NCBI GenBank assembly: GCA_021777365.1
Contig: JAJYDP010000283.1
Location: 1-6,560 of the forward strand
Length of the DNA: 6,560 nucleotides
DNA from: Chloroflexota bacterium
GTDB taxonomy: Bacteria > Chloroflexota > Limnocylindria > Limnocylindrales > CSP1-4
Direction: 5' to 3'
The notes below the pieces were generated by a model. The model had not been told where the DNA came from. It searched no databases and worked only from the letters and a program-made list of their open reading frames with translations. The position numbers were made by a program, and so were the translations under genes. This document shows positions 1 to 5,368 of this stretch, piece by piece. Numbering within the stretch: the stretch's first letter is position 1; each line of letters opens with the position of its first letter.

Positions 1-368
1 CGGTCGGCAGCGAGGGCCTCCCGCTCGTTCGCGAGTGCCGTCGCTCGAGCGTTGACCGCCTCGAGCGGCGCGATCCGTGCCCCGAGCGCGTGGTCGTCGA
101 GTTCCCAGAGCTCCGCCACGAGCGCGGCCGGGACGTCCGACGCGCCCAGCGACGCGACCAGCTCACTCAGCCAGTCGAACCACCGCCGCCACGGCTCCGC
201 GCTCGGCGCGGCTGTCGAGGGACACGTGCCGAAGACACCCGTCTCATCGCCTGCGGGGAGGCGGAACGGCACGAGGTGGACGGCGCCGGCCAGGTGGAGC
301 CTTCGAACCGCGACGGCCGCCTGTGCACGCGGAACGACGACGTCGACCAGCCGCATCCGCACGAGCAT
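1..368 (-). CDS. V/A-type ATP synthase subunit I, N-terminal part (runs off left edge)
   Basis: This is the amino-terminal 122 residues of a membrane subunit I (homologue of the eukaryotic V-ATPase a subunit), which in the full protein couples the peripheral stalk to the proton- or sodium-conducting rotor ring. The start MLVRMRLVDVVVPRAQ, followed by an RRLHLAGAVHLVPF segment at about residues 23-36, matches the family's opening pattern of M-x-x-x-M-x-x-V, then a helix and an L-H-x-x-G-x-V-H stretch. The rest of the visible part is Ala/Leu/Glu-rich and helical, as expected for the cytosolic arm; the membrane half lies outside the window. The ATG lies 3 bases after the stop of the upstream stalk gene, so the two are cotranscribed. 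A second ATG four codons in (356-354) is a weaker alternative. The order small stalk subunit then I is that seen at the head of Thermus-type operons. Confidence 0.82.
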   Translation of the reverse strand, partial: MLVRMRLVDVVVPRAQAAVAVRRLHLAGAVHLVPFRLPAGDETGVFGTCPSTAAPSAEPWRRWFDWLSELVASLGASDVPAALVAELWELDDHALGARIAPLEAVNARATALANEREALAAD

Positions 369-371
369 GGT

Positions 372-707
372 TCAGGGCCCCGCGGTCTCGCCCAGCACGG
401 CCGCGACGATCTGCTCCACCACCCGCTCGAACCGCTGGCAGGCGTCGGCCTCCTGGCGCCCGTCCTGGTCCTCCATCGCCGCCAGCGCCTTCTCGACCCA
501 CGCCACCTCGCGGCTGGCCTCGTCCCGGATCTGCTGCCTGCGGGCCGCAATGGCCGCCGCGATGACATCGGGCGCGGCCGCCTCGATCGCCTGGGCCTCC
601 ATCCGCGCCTGCTCGAGGCGTCGATCTGCCTCAGCCCGCGCCGCTCGCCGGTCCTCGGCGGCTGCGAGTTCAGCTCGCTCGAGCAGCACCAGGAACGGAG
701 TCTCCAC
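372..707 (-). CDS. V/A-type ATPase peripheral-stalk subunit (G/H-like)
   Basis: A 111-residue, strongly helical, charged protein rich in Ala, Glu and Arg, with no membrane segment. It opens VETPFLVLLERAELAAAEDR and continues as a long coiled coil (AARAEADRRLEQARMEAQAI) to residue ~75, then a short helical end. This is the shape of the archaeal/bacterial V-type ATPase G or H stalk subunit, which pairs with subunit E to hold the catalytic head still. The assignment rests mainly on the coiled-coil pattern and on the subunit I gene that follows 3 bases later. I chose the GTG at 707-705 because a good ribosome-binding site (GAGAGG) sits 7 bases upstream. A longer reading from ATG 746 would put a promoter-proximal repeat inside the gene and adds a cysteine/histidine-rich leader not expected in the family. 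It is probably the first gene of the operon. Confidence 0.7.
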   Translation of the reverse strand: METPFLVLLERAELAAAEDRRAARAEADRRLEQARMEAQAIEAAAPDVIAAAIAARRQQIRDEASREVAWVEKALAAMEDQDGRQEADACQRFERVVEQIVAAVLGETAGP

Positions 708-727
708 GCGGGTCCCTCTCGCGCACG

Positions 728-765
728 AGTGATGCGCGACCATCATAGTGATGCGCGACCATCAC
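728..765 (-). repeat. 19-bp tandem direct repeat, two copies, candidate operator
   Basis: Two adjacent copies of AGTGATGCGCGACCATCAT (plus-strand reading) occupy 728-746 and 747-765 and differ only at the last base. Each contains a short palindrome: TGATG and CATCA arms around a 6-base centre (730-745 and 749-764). The pair lies just upstream of the V-ATPase stalk gene, 21 to 58 bases before its GTG. The arrangement is what one expects for a site bound by a dimeric regulator, but the regulator is unknown. Confidence 0.6.
742..747 (-). promoter_or_regulatory. Candidate -10 element for the V-ATPase operon
   Basis: The minus strand reads TATGAT here, five of six matches to the bacterial -10 consensus, 35 bases upstream of the chosen GTG start. 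No good -35 hexamer lies 16-18 bases further upstream; the spacer is filled by the second copy of the 19-bp repeat. This could fit a promoter that depends on a bound activator, or the match may be chance. Confidence 0.35.
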
Positions 766-1075
766 CTGACGCGTCCACAACGTCGGCGTTGGATACAGCG
801 TGCGCCAGAGTTGCGCGGCCCCAAGGAGGGAGCCGTTCAGCCCGGTTCGGGGCCGAGAGACGCAGATGCCGGCGGTCGCAAAGCCACGGCGAGGCATTCC
901 GAATGGCACGTCGACCCGTCGCGGCGTCTGGAGCCGGTGGTTCACCGGGAGCGCCTTGCTGCCGATGCGCTCCCCGCCCCAATCCTGTCGTCCGAAGGCG
1001 GAATACTGTACCCACGCCTGCGGAGGCGCCGTAGTCTTCGAACGCTGGCGAAGACGCTCGGAGAGGACGCGCGGG
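766..1075. other. 310-bp region with no convincing gene
   Basis: No reading frame here has a supporting ribosome-binding site or family resemblance; the open frames are by-products of high GC. It holds a 7-bp inverted repeat (CGGCCCC 816-822 with GGGGCCG 849-855, long loop), and a better one at 1034-1055 near the regulator remnant. It presumably carries control sequences for the divergent V-ATPase operon and the former regulator gene. Confidence 0.5.
1034..1055. repeat. Inverted repeat upstream of the regulator remnant
   Basis: GTCTTCG (1034-1040) and CGAAGAC (1049-1055) are perfect 7-bp arms around an 8-base spacer. It ends 20 bases before the ATG at 1076 and next to its ribosome-binding site, a position suited to an operator or a leader hairpin. 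No terminator-like T run follows. Confidence 0.4.
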
Positions 1076-1285
1076 ATGGAAGACCGCTTCGTCGGACGTG
1101 GGCAGAGCTCGACGTCCTGACCTCCGAGTTCGAGCGCGCCCGGGCGACCGAGGCGAGGGTGGCGCTCGTGGAGGGGCTCCCCGGCATCGGCAAGTCCGCC
1201 CTGGTCCGTCGATTCCTCGCGGCGGCTCCGAGCGCCCTGGTCCTCCACGCCGACTGCGACGAGGGCGAGACCCAGCTCGCCTCGC
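1076..1285 (+). pseudogene. Truncated, frameshifted N-terminus of an AAA/LuxR-type ATPase regulator
   Basis: The ATG at 1076 follows a strong ribosome-binding site (GGAGAGGA). The first codons read MEDRFVGRG, then the frame breaks; restoring one G in the GGG at 1100-1102 continues as AELDVLTSEFERA, then RVALVEGLPGIGKSALVRRF, ending near HADCDEGETQLAS at about 1285. A VGR-x-x-EL opening followed by a Walker A loop (GLPGIGKS) is the start of the large AAA/NACHT-like ATPase domain of MalT/LuxR- and BTAD-type regulators, normally around 900 residues or more. Here only about 70 residues remain. The frame stays open to 1368, but the last ~28 codons do not resemble the family and run into the end of the convergent GH130 gene. 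I infer a decayed gene after a large deletion. The frameshift alone could be a sequencing error; the loss of the rest could not. Confidence 0.65.
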
Positions 1286-1320
1286 TCTCCTGTGTTCCTG
1301 GCAAGGACGCCGGCCGAGTA

Positions 1321-1339
1321 CGTGCGGCAAAGCCGCACG
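1321..1339 (-). terminator. Perfect hairpin just after the GH130 stop
   Basis: CGTGCGGC (1321-1328) and GCCGCACG (1332-1339) form a perfect 8-bp GC-rich stem with a 3-base loop. On the minus strand it begins one base after the TAG at 1343-1341. No T run follows, so it is either a non-canonical terminator or a structure that protects the 3' end of the operon transcript. Confidence 0.5.
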
Positions 1340-1340
1340 A

Positions 1341-2288
1341 CTACGGGCGCGGGCAGCTCCGGACGTAGTCGAGCACGTCGCTGAACCTCGCCGTGGCCAG
1401 GCCGACGACCGTGTCCGCCGCGCCGTAGTAGAGGTCCAGCCTGTCGGCGGCGGGATCCACCAGGATCCCGGACGGAAACACGACCTGCGGGACGTCGCCC
1501 GACCGCTCATACGCCGCCTGCGGCCCGAAGACCCATTCGTCGCTGCGCCGCAGGACCACCGTCGGATCGTCCAGGTCGAGCAGCGCGAGGCCCATCCGGT
1601 AGATCGGGCCGCCGGCCGTCGCGTGGACACCATGGTAGAGGATCAGCCAGCCCTCGGATGTCTCGATCGGTGGCGGCCCGAGGCCGATCTTCCCGGCGTC
1701 CCACCACGCCCCATCCCGGGCCTCGAGGAGCAGCCGGTGGTCGGCCCAGTGGCGCAGATCCGGCGAGAACGAGATCCACATGTGGGCTCCGCCACGGACC
1801 GGCGAGGGGCGATGGATCATGGCCCAGCGGCCGCCGAAGCGACGAGGGAAGAGGGCGGCGTCCTTGTCCTCGGGCGTCATGACGGGTCCGATCCGGTCCA
1901 CGTCGCGGAAGTCGGGCGTGGTTGCGAGGGCGACGAGGGGTCCCCGGCTGCTGTACGCCGTATAGGCGATGACCCACGTCCCCTCGTCGGCCAGCCAGGT
2001 GAGGCGGGGGTCCTCGCAGCCCCAGACTTCCTCCGGCGCGCGCTCCGGCTCTGACCGGAGAAGCGGCCCCGCATCGAATCGCCAGTCCGACACGCCACCC
2101 GAGCTGCGGGCGACATGGAGCTGCGAGATCCCGCGCATGTCCTCCACGCGGACGAGCAGCAGCGTCTCCCCGCCCACCCGGGCGGCGCCCGGGTTGAAGA
2201 CGGCGTTCGCGGGATACGGCACGTCGGCCGCCGTCAGGATGGGGTTGGCCGGGCTGCGGCGGAACAACGGCTCGCGGCCGCTCACCAT
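1341..2288 (-). CDS. GH130 glycosidase, mannoside phosphorylase-like
   Basis: A 315-residue soluble protein of normal length for glycoside hydrolase family 130, whose known members mostly cleave beta-mannosides with phosphate, giving mannose 1-phosphate. The five-bladed propeller opening is seen in FRRSPANPILTAADVPYPANAVFNPGA split over residues 9-35. The hallmark GCEDPR lies at 90-95, with the expected catalytic acid Asp93. HRP (159-161), a Lys in AGKIGLG (Lys200) and YHG (218-220) match the places where phosphorolytic members hold phosphate, favouring phosphorylase over hydrolase. There is no signal peptide, so it is cytoplasmic. The ATG at 2288-2286 has a GGCGAGGG ribosome-binding site and overlaps the previous gene's stop by 7 bases; an open frame extends further upstream but only over that gene. 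It is the last gene of a GT4-toroid-GH130 operon. The exact linkage cut is unknown. Confidence 0.88.
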   Translation of the reverse strand: MVSGREPLFRRSPANPILTAADVPYPANAVFNPGAARVGGETLLLVRVEDMRGISQLHVARSSGGVSDWRFDAGPLLRSEPERAPEEVWGCEDPRLTWLADEGTWVIAYTAYSSRGPLVALATTPDFRDVDRIGPVMTPEDKDAALFPRRFGGRWAMIHRPSPVRGGAHMWISFSPDLRHWADHRLLLEARDGAWWDAGKIGLGPPPIETSEGWLILYHGVHATAGGPIYRMGLALLDLDDPTVVLRRSDEWVFGPQAAYERSGDVPQVVFPSGILVDPAADRLDLYYGAADTVVGLATARFSDVLDYVRSCPRP

Positions 2289-3463
2289 GAGGCCCTCGCC
2301 GGGATGGGGCCCAGGCGGGAGGGACGGCGGCGATCCGCCCGGGAGGCGGGCGGTGCCGGCACCGGGACTGTGGTGGGCGTCGACGTGGGTGTCGACCGCA
2401 CCAGACCCCTGAGCGCTCGCGTCCGCTCGGCGGCCATGAGCCACATCAGCGTCGACTCCGCGCCCTGGTTCGCGTTCACGCCGTCGGGGGTCAGGCCGTC
2501 GTGACAACCTCCCCGCTCGGGATCCGCCACCAGTGCCCCGACGTCGTTGTCGCCGAGGAACCAGGCGTAGGCACGCTCGGCGGCGTCCCGGTATCGCTCA
2601 CGACCGGTGGTGCGGTAGGCGGCGTCGGCCGCGAGGAGCAGCGATGTCGTCTCGATCGGCTGCTGATCGAAGCGGGCACGGGCACCATCGCGCGGCCACC
2701 AGCCATGGCATCCCACCGGCGAGATGCGGCCGTCGGGCAGGGTCTGGACGGCCAGCAGCCAGTCCAGGACCCGGAGCCCGGTCCGGGCGGCATCGGCGTC
2801 GCCCAGGTGCGAGCCGGCGACGATCAGCGCCTGCGCCGGCAGCCCGTTCTCGTAGGTCAGCGAGTCCTCCGGCCAGGGCCACTCGCGGACGAACCCCCGC
2901 GCCTCGAAGGACCGCCGCAGGCCGGCGGTGAGCCGGCGGTACGCTGCGGGCAGCGCGCTGCCGATGCCCCCGCCCCGCGTCGCTGCGTCGCAACCCAGCA
3001 TCGACGAGGCGCGCGCGCGGACGGCGCTCAGCTCCAGCGCAGCCGGGAGAGCCCGGGCGAACATCGTGCGGGCCTCCTGGCGCATCGCGGGCTCCCCGGC
3101 TCGCCGGATCGTCTCCCCCAGCGCCCACACCGCGCGCCCGTGGGCATCCTCCGACCCGATCTCGTCGACCCACGATCCATCGGCGCGGCGCAGGTTCCTG
3201 GCCCGCCACTGGCCCGCGTCGAGCGCGTCGGACAGGAACTGGAAGGAGCGGTGCGCACTGGACGCGACCGCCTCCCAGCCCAGCACGCGGGCCTGGAGCA
3301 GGTCGACCACCAGGGCGCGCGCGACGTCATCGGTGCAGTAGCCGTGGGCCGGATCGGGCACGGTGCCGCGGGCATGCTGCAGGACCCCGAATTCGCCCGT
3401 GAGCGCCTCCAGGTGCTCGCGGTGCACGGGGTGCACGAGTGGCACGGCCGCGGTCTCAGGCAT
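2282..3463 (-). CDS. Helical-toroid (six-hairpin-like) protein of GT4/GH130 operons, function unassigned
   Basis: A 393-residue soluble protein without signal peptide or membrane segments. Conserved-looking blocks, from N to C: GEFGVLQHARGTVPDPAHGY then CTDDVARAL (23-50), EDAHGRAVWALGETIRR (105-121), EWPWPEDSLTYENGLPAQAL (194-212), FDQQPIETTSLLLAADAAY (265-283) and GLTPDGVNANQGAESTLMWL (323-342). Repeated helix pairs carrying aromatic and acidic residues suggest an (alpha/alpha)6 toroid like those of many glycan hydrolases and epimerases. I recall homologous domains fused to or beside glycosyltransferases, but I know no proven reaction. The final ~40 residues (STPTSTPTTVPV onwards) are Pro/Thr/Arg-rich and probably disordered. 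The ATG at 3463-3461 overlaps the GT4 stop by 8 bases, and its own stop overlaps the GH130 start by 7, so translation is coupled throughout. A longer frame reaching 3769 is rejected because it only covers the GT4 gene. Confidence 0.8.
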   Translation of the reverse strand: MPETAAVPLVHPVHREHLEALTGEFGVLQHARGTVPDPAHGYCTDDVARALVVDLLQARVLGWEAVASSAHRSFQFLSDALDAGQWRARNLRRADGSWVDEIGSEDAHGRAVWALGETIRRAGEPAMRQEARTMFARALPAALELSAVRARASSMLGCDAATRGGGIGSALPAAYRRLTAGLRRSFEARGFVREWPWPEDSLTYENGLPAQALIVAGSHLGDADAARTGLRVLDWLLAVQTLPDGRISPVGCHGWWPRDGARARFDQQPIETTSLLLAADAAYRTTGRERYRDAAERAYAWFLGDNDVGALVADPERGGCHDGLTPDGVNANQGAESTLMWLMAAERTRALRGLVRSTPTSTPTTVPVPAPPASRADRRRPSRLGPIPARASW

Positions 3464-4664
3464 CGAGCACCCGCGACGGCAGAGCGCGCAGCATCGCGTG
3501 CGGGAGGCGACCGGCGACCCGGTCGGCTCCCGCCAGGCGGCCGGATCGGGCGACCCGGTCGAACAGGCTCCGGTAGGCCGCACCCACCTCGGGCCATACC
3601 ATGTGACGCCCGAAGCGATGCGCCCTGGTACCCATATGCTCACGGCGCAGTGGGTCGGCGAGCAAGGCCGCCAGCGCGGCGGCAAGCGCCGGCGGGGAGG
3701 CCGGCGGCACCAGGATCCCGCGCTCGTCCGCCAGCAGCTCGACGGCGTACTCGTACGGGGTCGAGACAACCGCCTTGCCAGCGCCGACCGCGTAGGACAG
3801 CGTGCCCGAGACGATCTGCTCGAGGTTCGGGTACGGCGTGACGAACACGTCGGCGGCCTGCAGCCAGCGTCCGAGCTCCGCCTGGGTCACGAAACGGTCC
3901 ACGAACCGGACGTGGTCCCCCACGCCCAGCTCGGCCGCGCGCGCCACCAGGCCATCCCGGTACGCCTCGCCCTCCCGCCGCAGCAGCTCGGGATGCGTGG
4001 CACCCAGGATCACATACAGGGCGTTCGGGATCGCCTCCACCACCGCCGGCATCGCGGCGATGGCGAGCTCGTAGCCCTTGCCCGGCCCGATCAGCCCGAA
4101 GCTCAGGATCACGGCGTGGCCGGCGAGGCCAAGCCCCGGTTTCACCAGTTCCGGGTCCACGCGCGGAAGATCCGGCACGCCGTGCGGGATCACGCTGATC
4201 TGCATGGGGCTGACGCCGTACACGCGTGTCAGGAGCGTCGCGGCGGCCTGCGACATGACCACCACGCCCTCCACCGCGGCGCAGAGCCCGGCCAGAATGC
4301 GGCGCTGCGAAGACGTGGGCGTCCGCCGGACCGTGTGGAGCGTGGCCATCGCCGGCACCGACAGGGCGCGGACGAAGTCGAGTACGTACTCGCCGTCAGC
4401 GCCGCCCCAGATGCCGTACTCGTGCTGGATGGAGACCAGCTCGACGCCGTCCCTGGCCAGGGCCCGGGCCGTCTGCCGGTAGTCGGCCACGACGTCGCGG
4501 CGGATGCGGTGCCGGACCTCCATCGGATAGACCGTGGGCGCGCCCGGCGGGTGCAGCGCCACGACGCTCGTGGAGCCCGTCGCCCGCGCGAGGTCGTGGG
4601 TGAAGGAGGCTATCCCGCAGTGGCGCGGCGGATAGGTGGCCACGATGGCCGTGTGGAGGGTCAA
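3456..4664 (-). CDS. GT4-like glycosyltransferase
   Basis: A 402-residue GT-B fold enzyme that would transfer a sugar from a nucleotide sugar to an unknown acceptor in the cytoplasm. The N-terminal domain opens AIVATYPPRHCGIASFTHDL (6-24 region), with QHEYGIWGG at 80-88 and HGVPD at 161-165. The C-terminal donor-binding domain has SFGLIGPGKGYE (188-199) and the block LEQIVSGTLSYAVGAGKAVV followed by STPYEYAVELL (281-311), where conserved acidic residues sit. No signal peptide is seen, and membrane segments are absent. The start is TTG at 4664-4662, chosen because AGGAG lies 7 bases upstream and the N-terminal motif begins at once. The stop overlaps the next gene's ATG by 8 bases. It is the first gene of the three-gene operon with the toroid protein and GH130. 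Donor and acceptor cannot be read from sequence; mannose is a guess from the GH130 partner. Confidence 0.88.
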   Translation of the reverse strand: MTLHTAIVATYPPRHCGIASFTHDLARATGSTSVVALHPPGAPTVYPMEVRHRIRRDVVADYRQTARALARDGVELVSIQHEYGIWGGADGEYVLDFVRALSVPAMATLHTVRRTPTSSQRRILAGLCAAVEGVVVMSQAAATLLTRVYGVSPMQISVIPHGVPDLPRVDPELVKPGLGLAGHAVILSFGLIGPGKGYELAIAAMPAVVEAIPNALYVILGATHPELLRREGEAYRDGLVARAAELGVGDHVRFVDRFVTQAELGRWLQAADVFVTPYPNLEQIVSGTLSYAVGAGKAVVSTPYEYAVELLADERGILVPPASPPALAAALAALLADPLRREHMGTRAHRFGRHMVWPEVGAAYRSLFDRVARSGRLAGADRVAGRLPHAMLRALPSRVLDA

Positions 4665-4703
4665 CGGGTCGCTCCTCTCGTGCAGACCTCGAGGAGGACG
4701 GAA

Positions 4704-4749
4704 CCCGGGGATCCGGCCTGAGGATTCCCGGGGGCCGGCGGTCGCCGGC
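4704..4749. repeat. Two adjacent hairpins in the GT4 operon leader
   Basis: First repeat: CCCGGGGATCC (4704-4714) and GGATTCCCGGG (4722-4732), 11-base arms with a 7-base loop, fully paired on the plus-strand RNA if one G-U is allowed and with one mismatch on the minus-strand RNA. Second: GCCGGC (4734-4739) and GCCGGC (4744-4749) with a 4-base loop. They end about 40 bases upstream of the GT4 ribosome-binding region, so they could structure the leader. High GC makes chance stems common. Confidence 0.4.
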
Positions 4750-4768
4750 GGTCACCCTCGCCGGGCCG

Positions 4769-4867
4769 TCAGTGACCGAGCCAGGCGAGGACGGCGGCCA
4801 GCGCCATCCCGGCCAGGGCGAGCGTGAGCAGGTGCCCGGCTGAGCCACGGGCGGTGGGTGGCGCCAC
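4769..4867 (-). CDS. Possible 32-residue single-pass membrane peptide (doubtful)
   Basis: From a GTG at 4867-4865 the frame encodes a short polar start, then a hydrophobic run GHLLTLALAGMALAAVLAWL, then GH and a TGA. The run would span a membrane once. There is no good ribosome-binding site, no homologue that I recognise, and Ala/Leu-rich frames arise easily in GC-rich DNA, so this may be non-coding. Confidence 0.18.
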   Translation of the reverse strand: MAPPTARGSAGHLLTLALAGMALAAVLAWLGH

Positions 4868-4915
4868 CAGCGTCAGGCCACCGAGCGTGTTGGGAAGGGC
4901 GCAGTCGCGCAGGAC

Positions 4916-4942
4916 GTTGGGGCGGACTTGCGCCGCCCCAAC
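4916..4942 (-). terminator. Strong hairpin after the cold-shock gene
   Basis: GTTGGGGCGG (4916-4925) and CCGCCCCAAC (4933-4942) are perfect 10-bp arms around a 7-base loop, starting 22 bases after the cold-shock gene's TAG on the minus strand. No T run follows, as is common for terminators or 3' stabilising stems in GC-rich bacteria. It separates the cold-shock gene from the GT4 operon. Confidence 0.5.
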
Positions 4943-4964
4943 CGCCGGTGCAGGCACCGCGGGG

Positions 4965-5168
4965 CTACGCCCGGCGGATCTGCGTGGCTCGGGGTCCCTT
5001 GGGGTTGGCCTCGATCTCGAAGGTGACCTTCTCACCGCCGGCCAGCTCGTCGAAGACGAGGGTCGGCGTCAGGCCATCGCGATGGAAGAAGTACTGCTTG
5101 CCGTCGTCGCCGGCGATGAAGCCGAAGCCACGCTCGGCGATCACCCTGGCAATGCTGCCGGTGCTCAC
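4965..5168 (-). CDS. Cold-shock-domain protein (CspA-like, single domain)
   Basis: A 67-residue OB-fold nucleic-acid-binding protein that in this family binds single-stranded RNA or DNA and loosens RNA structure. It begins STGSIARVIAERGFGFIAGD; the RNP1-type motif RGFGFIA is at 13-19 and the RNP2-type motif QYFFHRD at 25-31, and the C-terminal half reads GGEKVTFEIEANPKGPRATQ, as in Csp proteins. The usual KWFN before RNP1 is replaced by ARVIAE, so one stacking aromatic is missing, a trait of a divergent subgroup. I chose the GTG at 5168-5166, which gives the standard length. A GTG at 5273-5271 in the same frame has a nearer AGGAG and would add 35 residues unlike any cold-shock domain; it stays possible. 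It appears monocistronic, with a hairpin after its stop. Confidence 0.9.
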   Translation of the reverse strand: MSTGSIARVIAERGFGFIAGDDGKQYFFHRDGLTPTLVFDELAGGEKVTFEIEANPKGPRATQIRRA

Positions 5169-5368
5169 TGGACGAAACCCTATCTCTTCCCGAACGAAGT
5201 GGCAGACGCACGGCCCGTTCGAGAAGGGGGCGACCACGCGGAGCGCCGCCGACAGTGCCGGGGGCTCACCCACGGTACTCCTTCCCGGGAGATCCGGCAA
5301 TGCGCGGCGGCGCGCCGGCGCGTCCTGTGAACGGCGCGTCCCGAACCCTTCCCGCCCGGCTTCGAACC
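5169..5368. other. 200-bp upstream region of the cold-shock gene
   Basis: It lies between the cold-shock start and the VOC stop. It holds the promoter candidate at 5272-5300 and would give an untranslated leader of roughly 95 bases, a length typical of regulated cold-shock mRNAs. No separate gene is seen. Confidence 0.45.
5272..5300 (-). promoter_or_regulatory. Candidate sigma70-type promoter for the cold-shock gene
   Basis: On the minus strand TTGCCG (5300-5295) and TACCGT (5277-5272) are separated by exactly 17 bases, a fair -35/-10 pair. Part of the spacer (GAAGGAG) also looks like a ribosome-binding site for the alternative GTG at 5273, so the two readings compete. Confidence 0.4.

Larger units (their letters stand above)
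4665..4964. other. 300-bp leader/intergenic region rich in inverted repeats
   Basis: Between the cold-shock gene's stop and the GT4 start. It contains three GC-rich inverted repeats (4704-4732, 4734-4749, 4916-4942) and one weak candidate for a tiny membrane peptide (4769-4867). No clear -35/-10 pair for the GT4 operon was found. Confidence 0.5.

Noticed and set aside
90..1034. 314-codon plus-strand frame spanning the V-ATPase genes and their upstream region
   Set aside because: It crosses the tandem repeat and promoter region, overlaps two recognised minus-strand genes, and shows no family pattern or ribosome-binding site.
2289..2507. Extended start for the GH130 protein
   Set aside because: The added residues overlap the toroid gene and do not resemble GH130; the ATG at 2288 has a good ribosome-binding site.
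3464..3769. Extended start for the toroid protein
   Set aside because: The extra ~100 residues only re-read the GT4 3' end in another frame; the ATG at 3463 fits the overlapping operon style.
2501..4721. Long plus-strand open frames (446 and 452 codons) opposite the toroid and GT4 genes
   Set aside because: They mirror minus-strand genes with clear family motifs; their own translations are Arg/Pro/Gly-rich, without recognisable domains. This is a usual effect of high GC.
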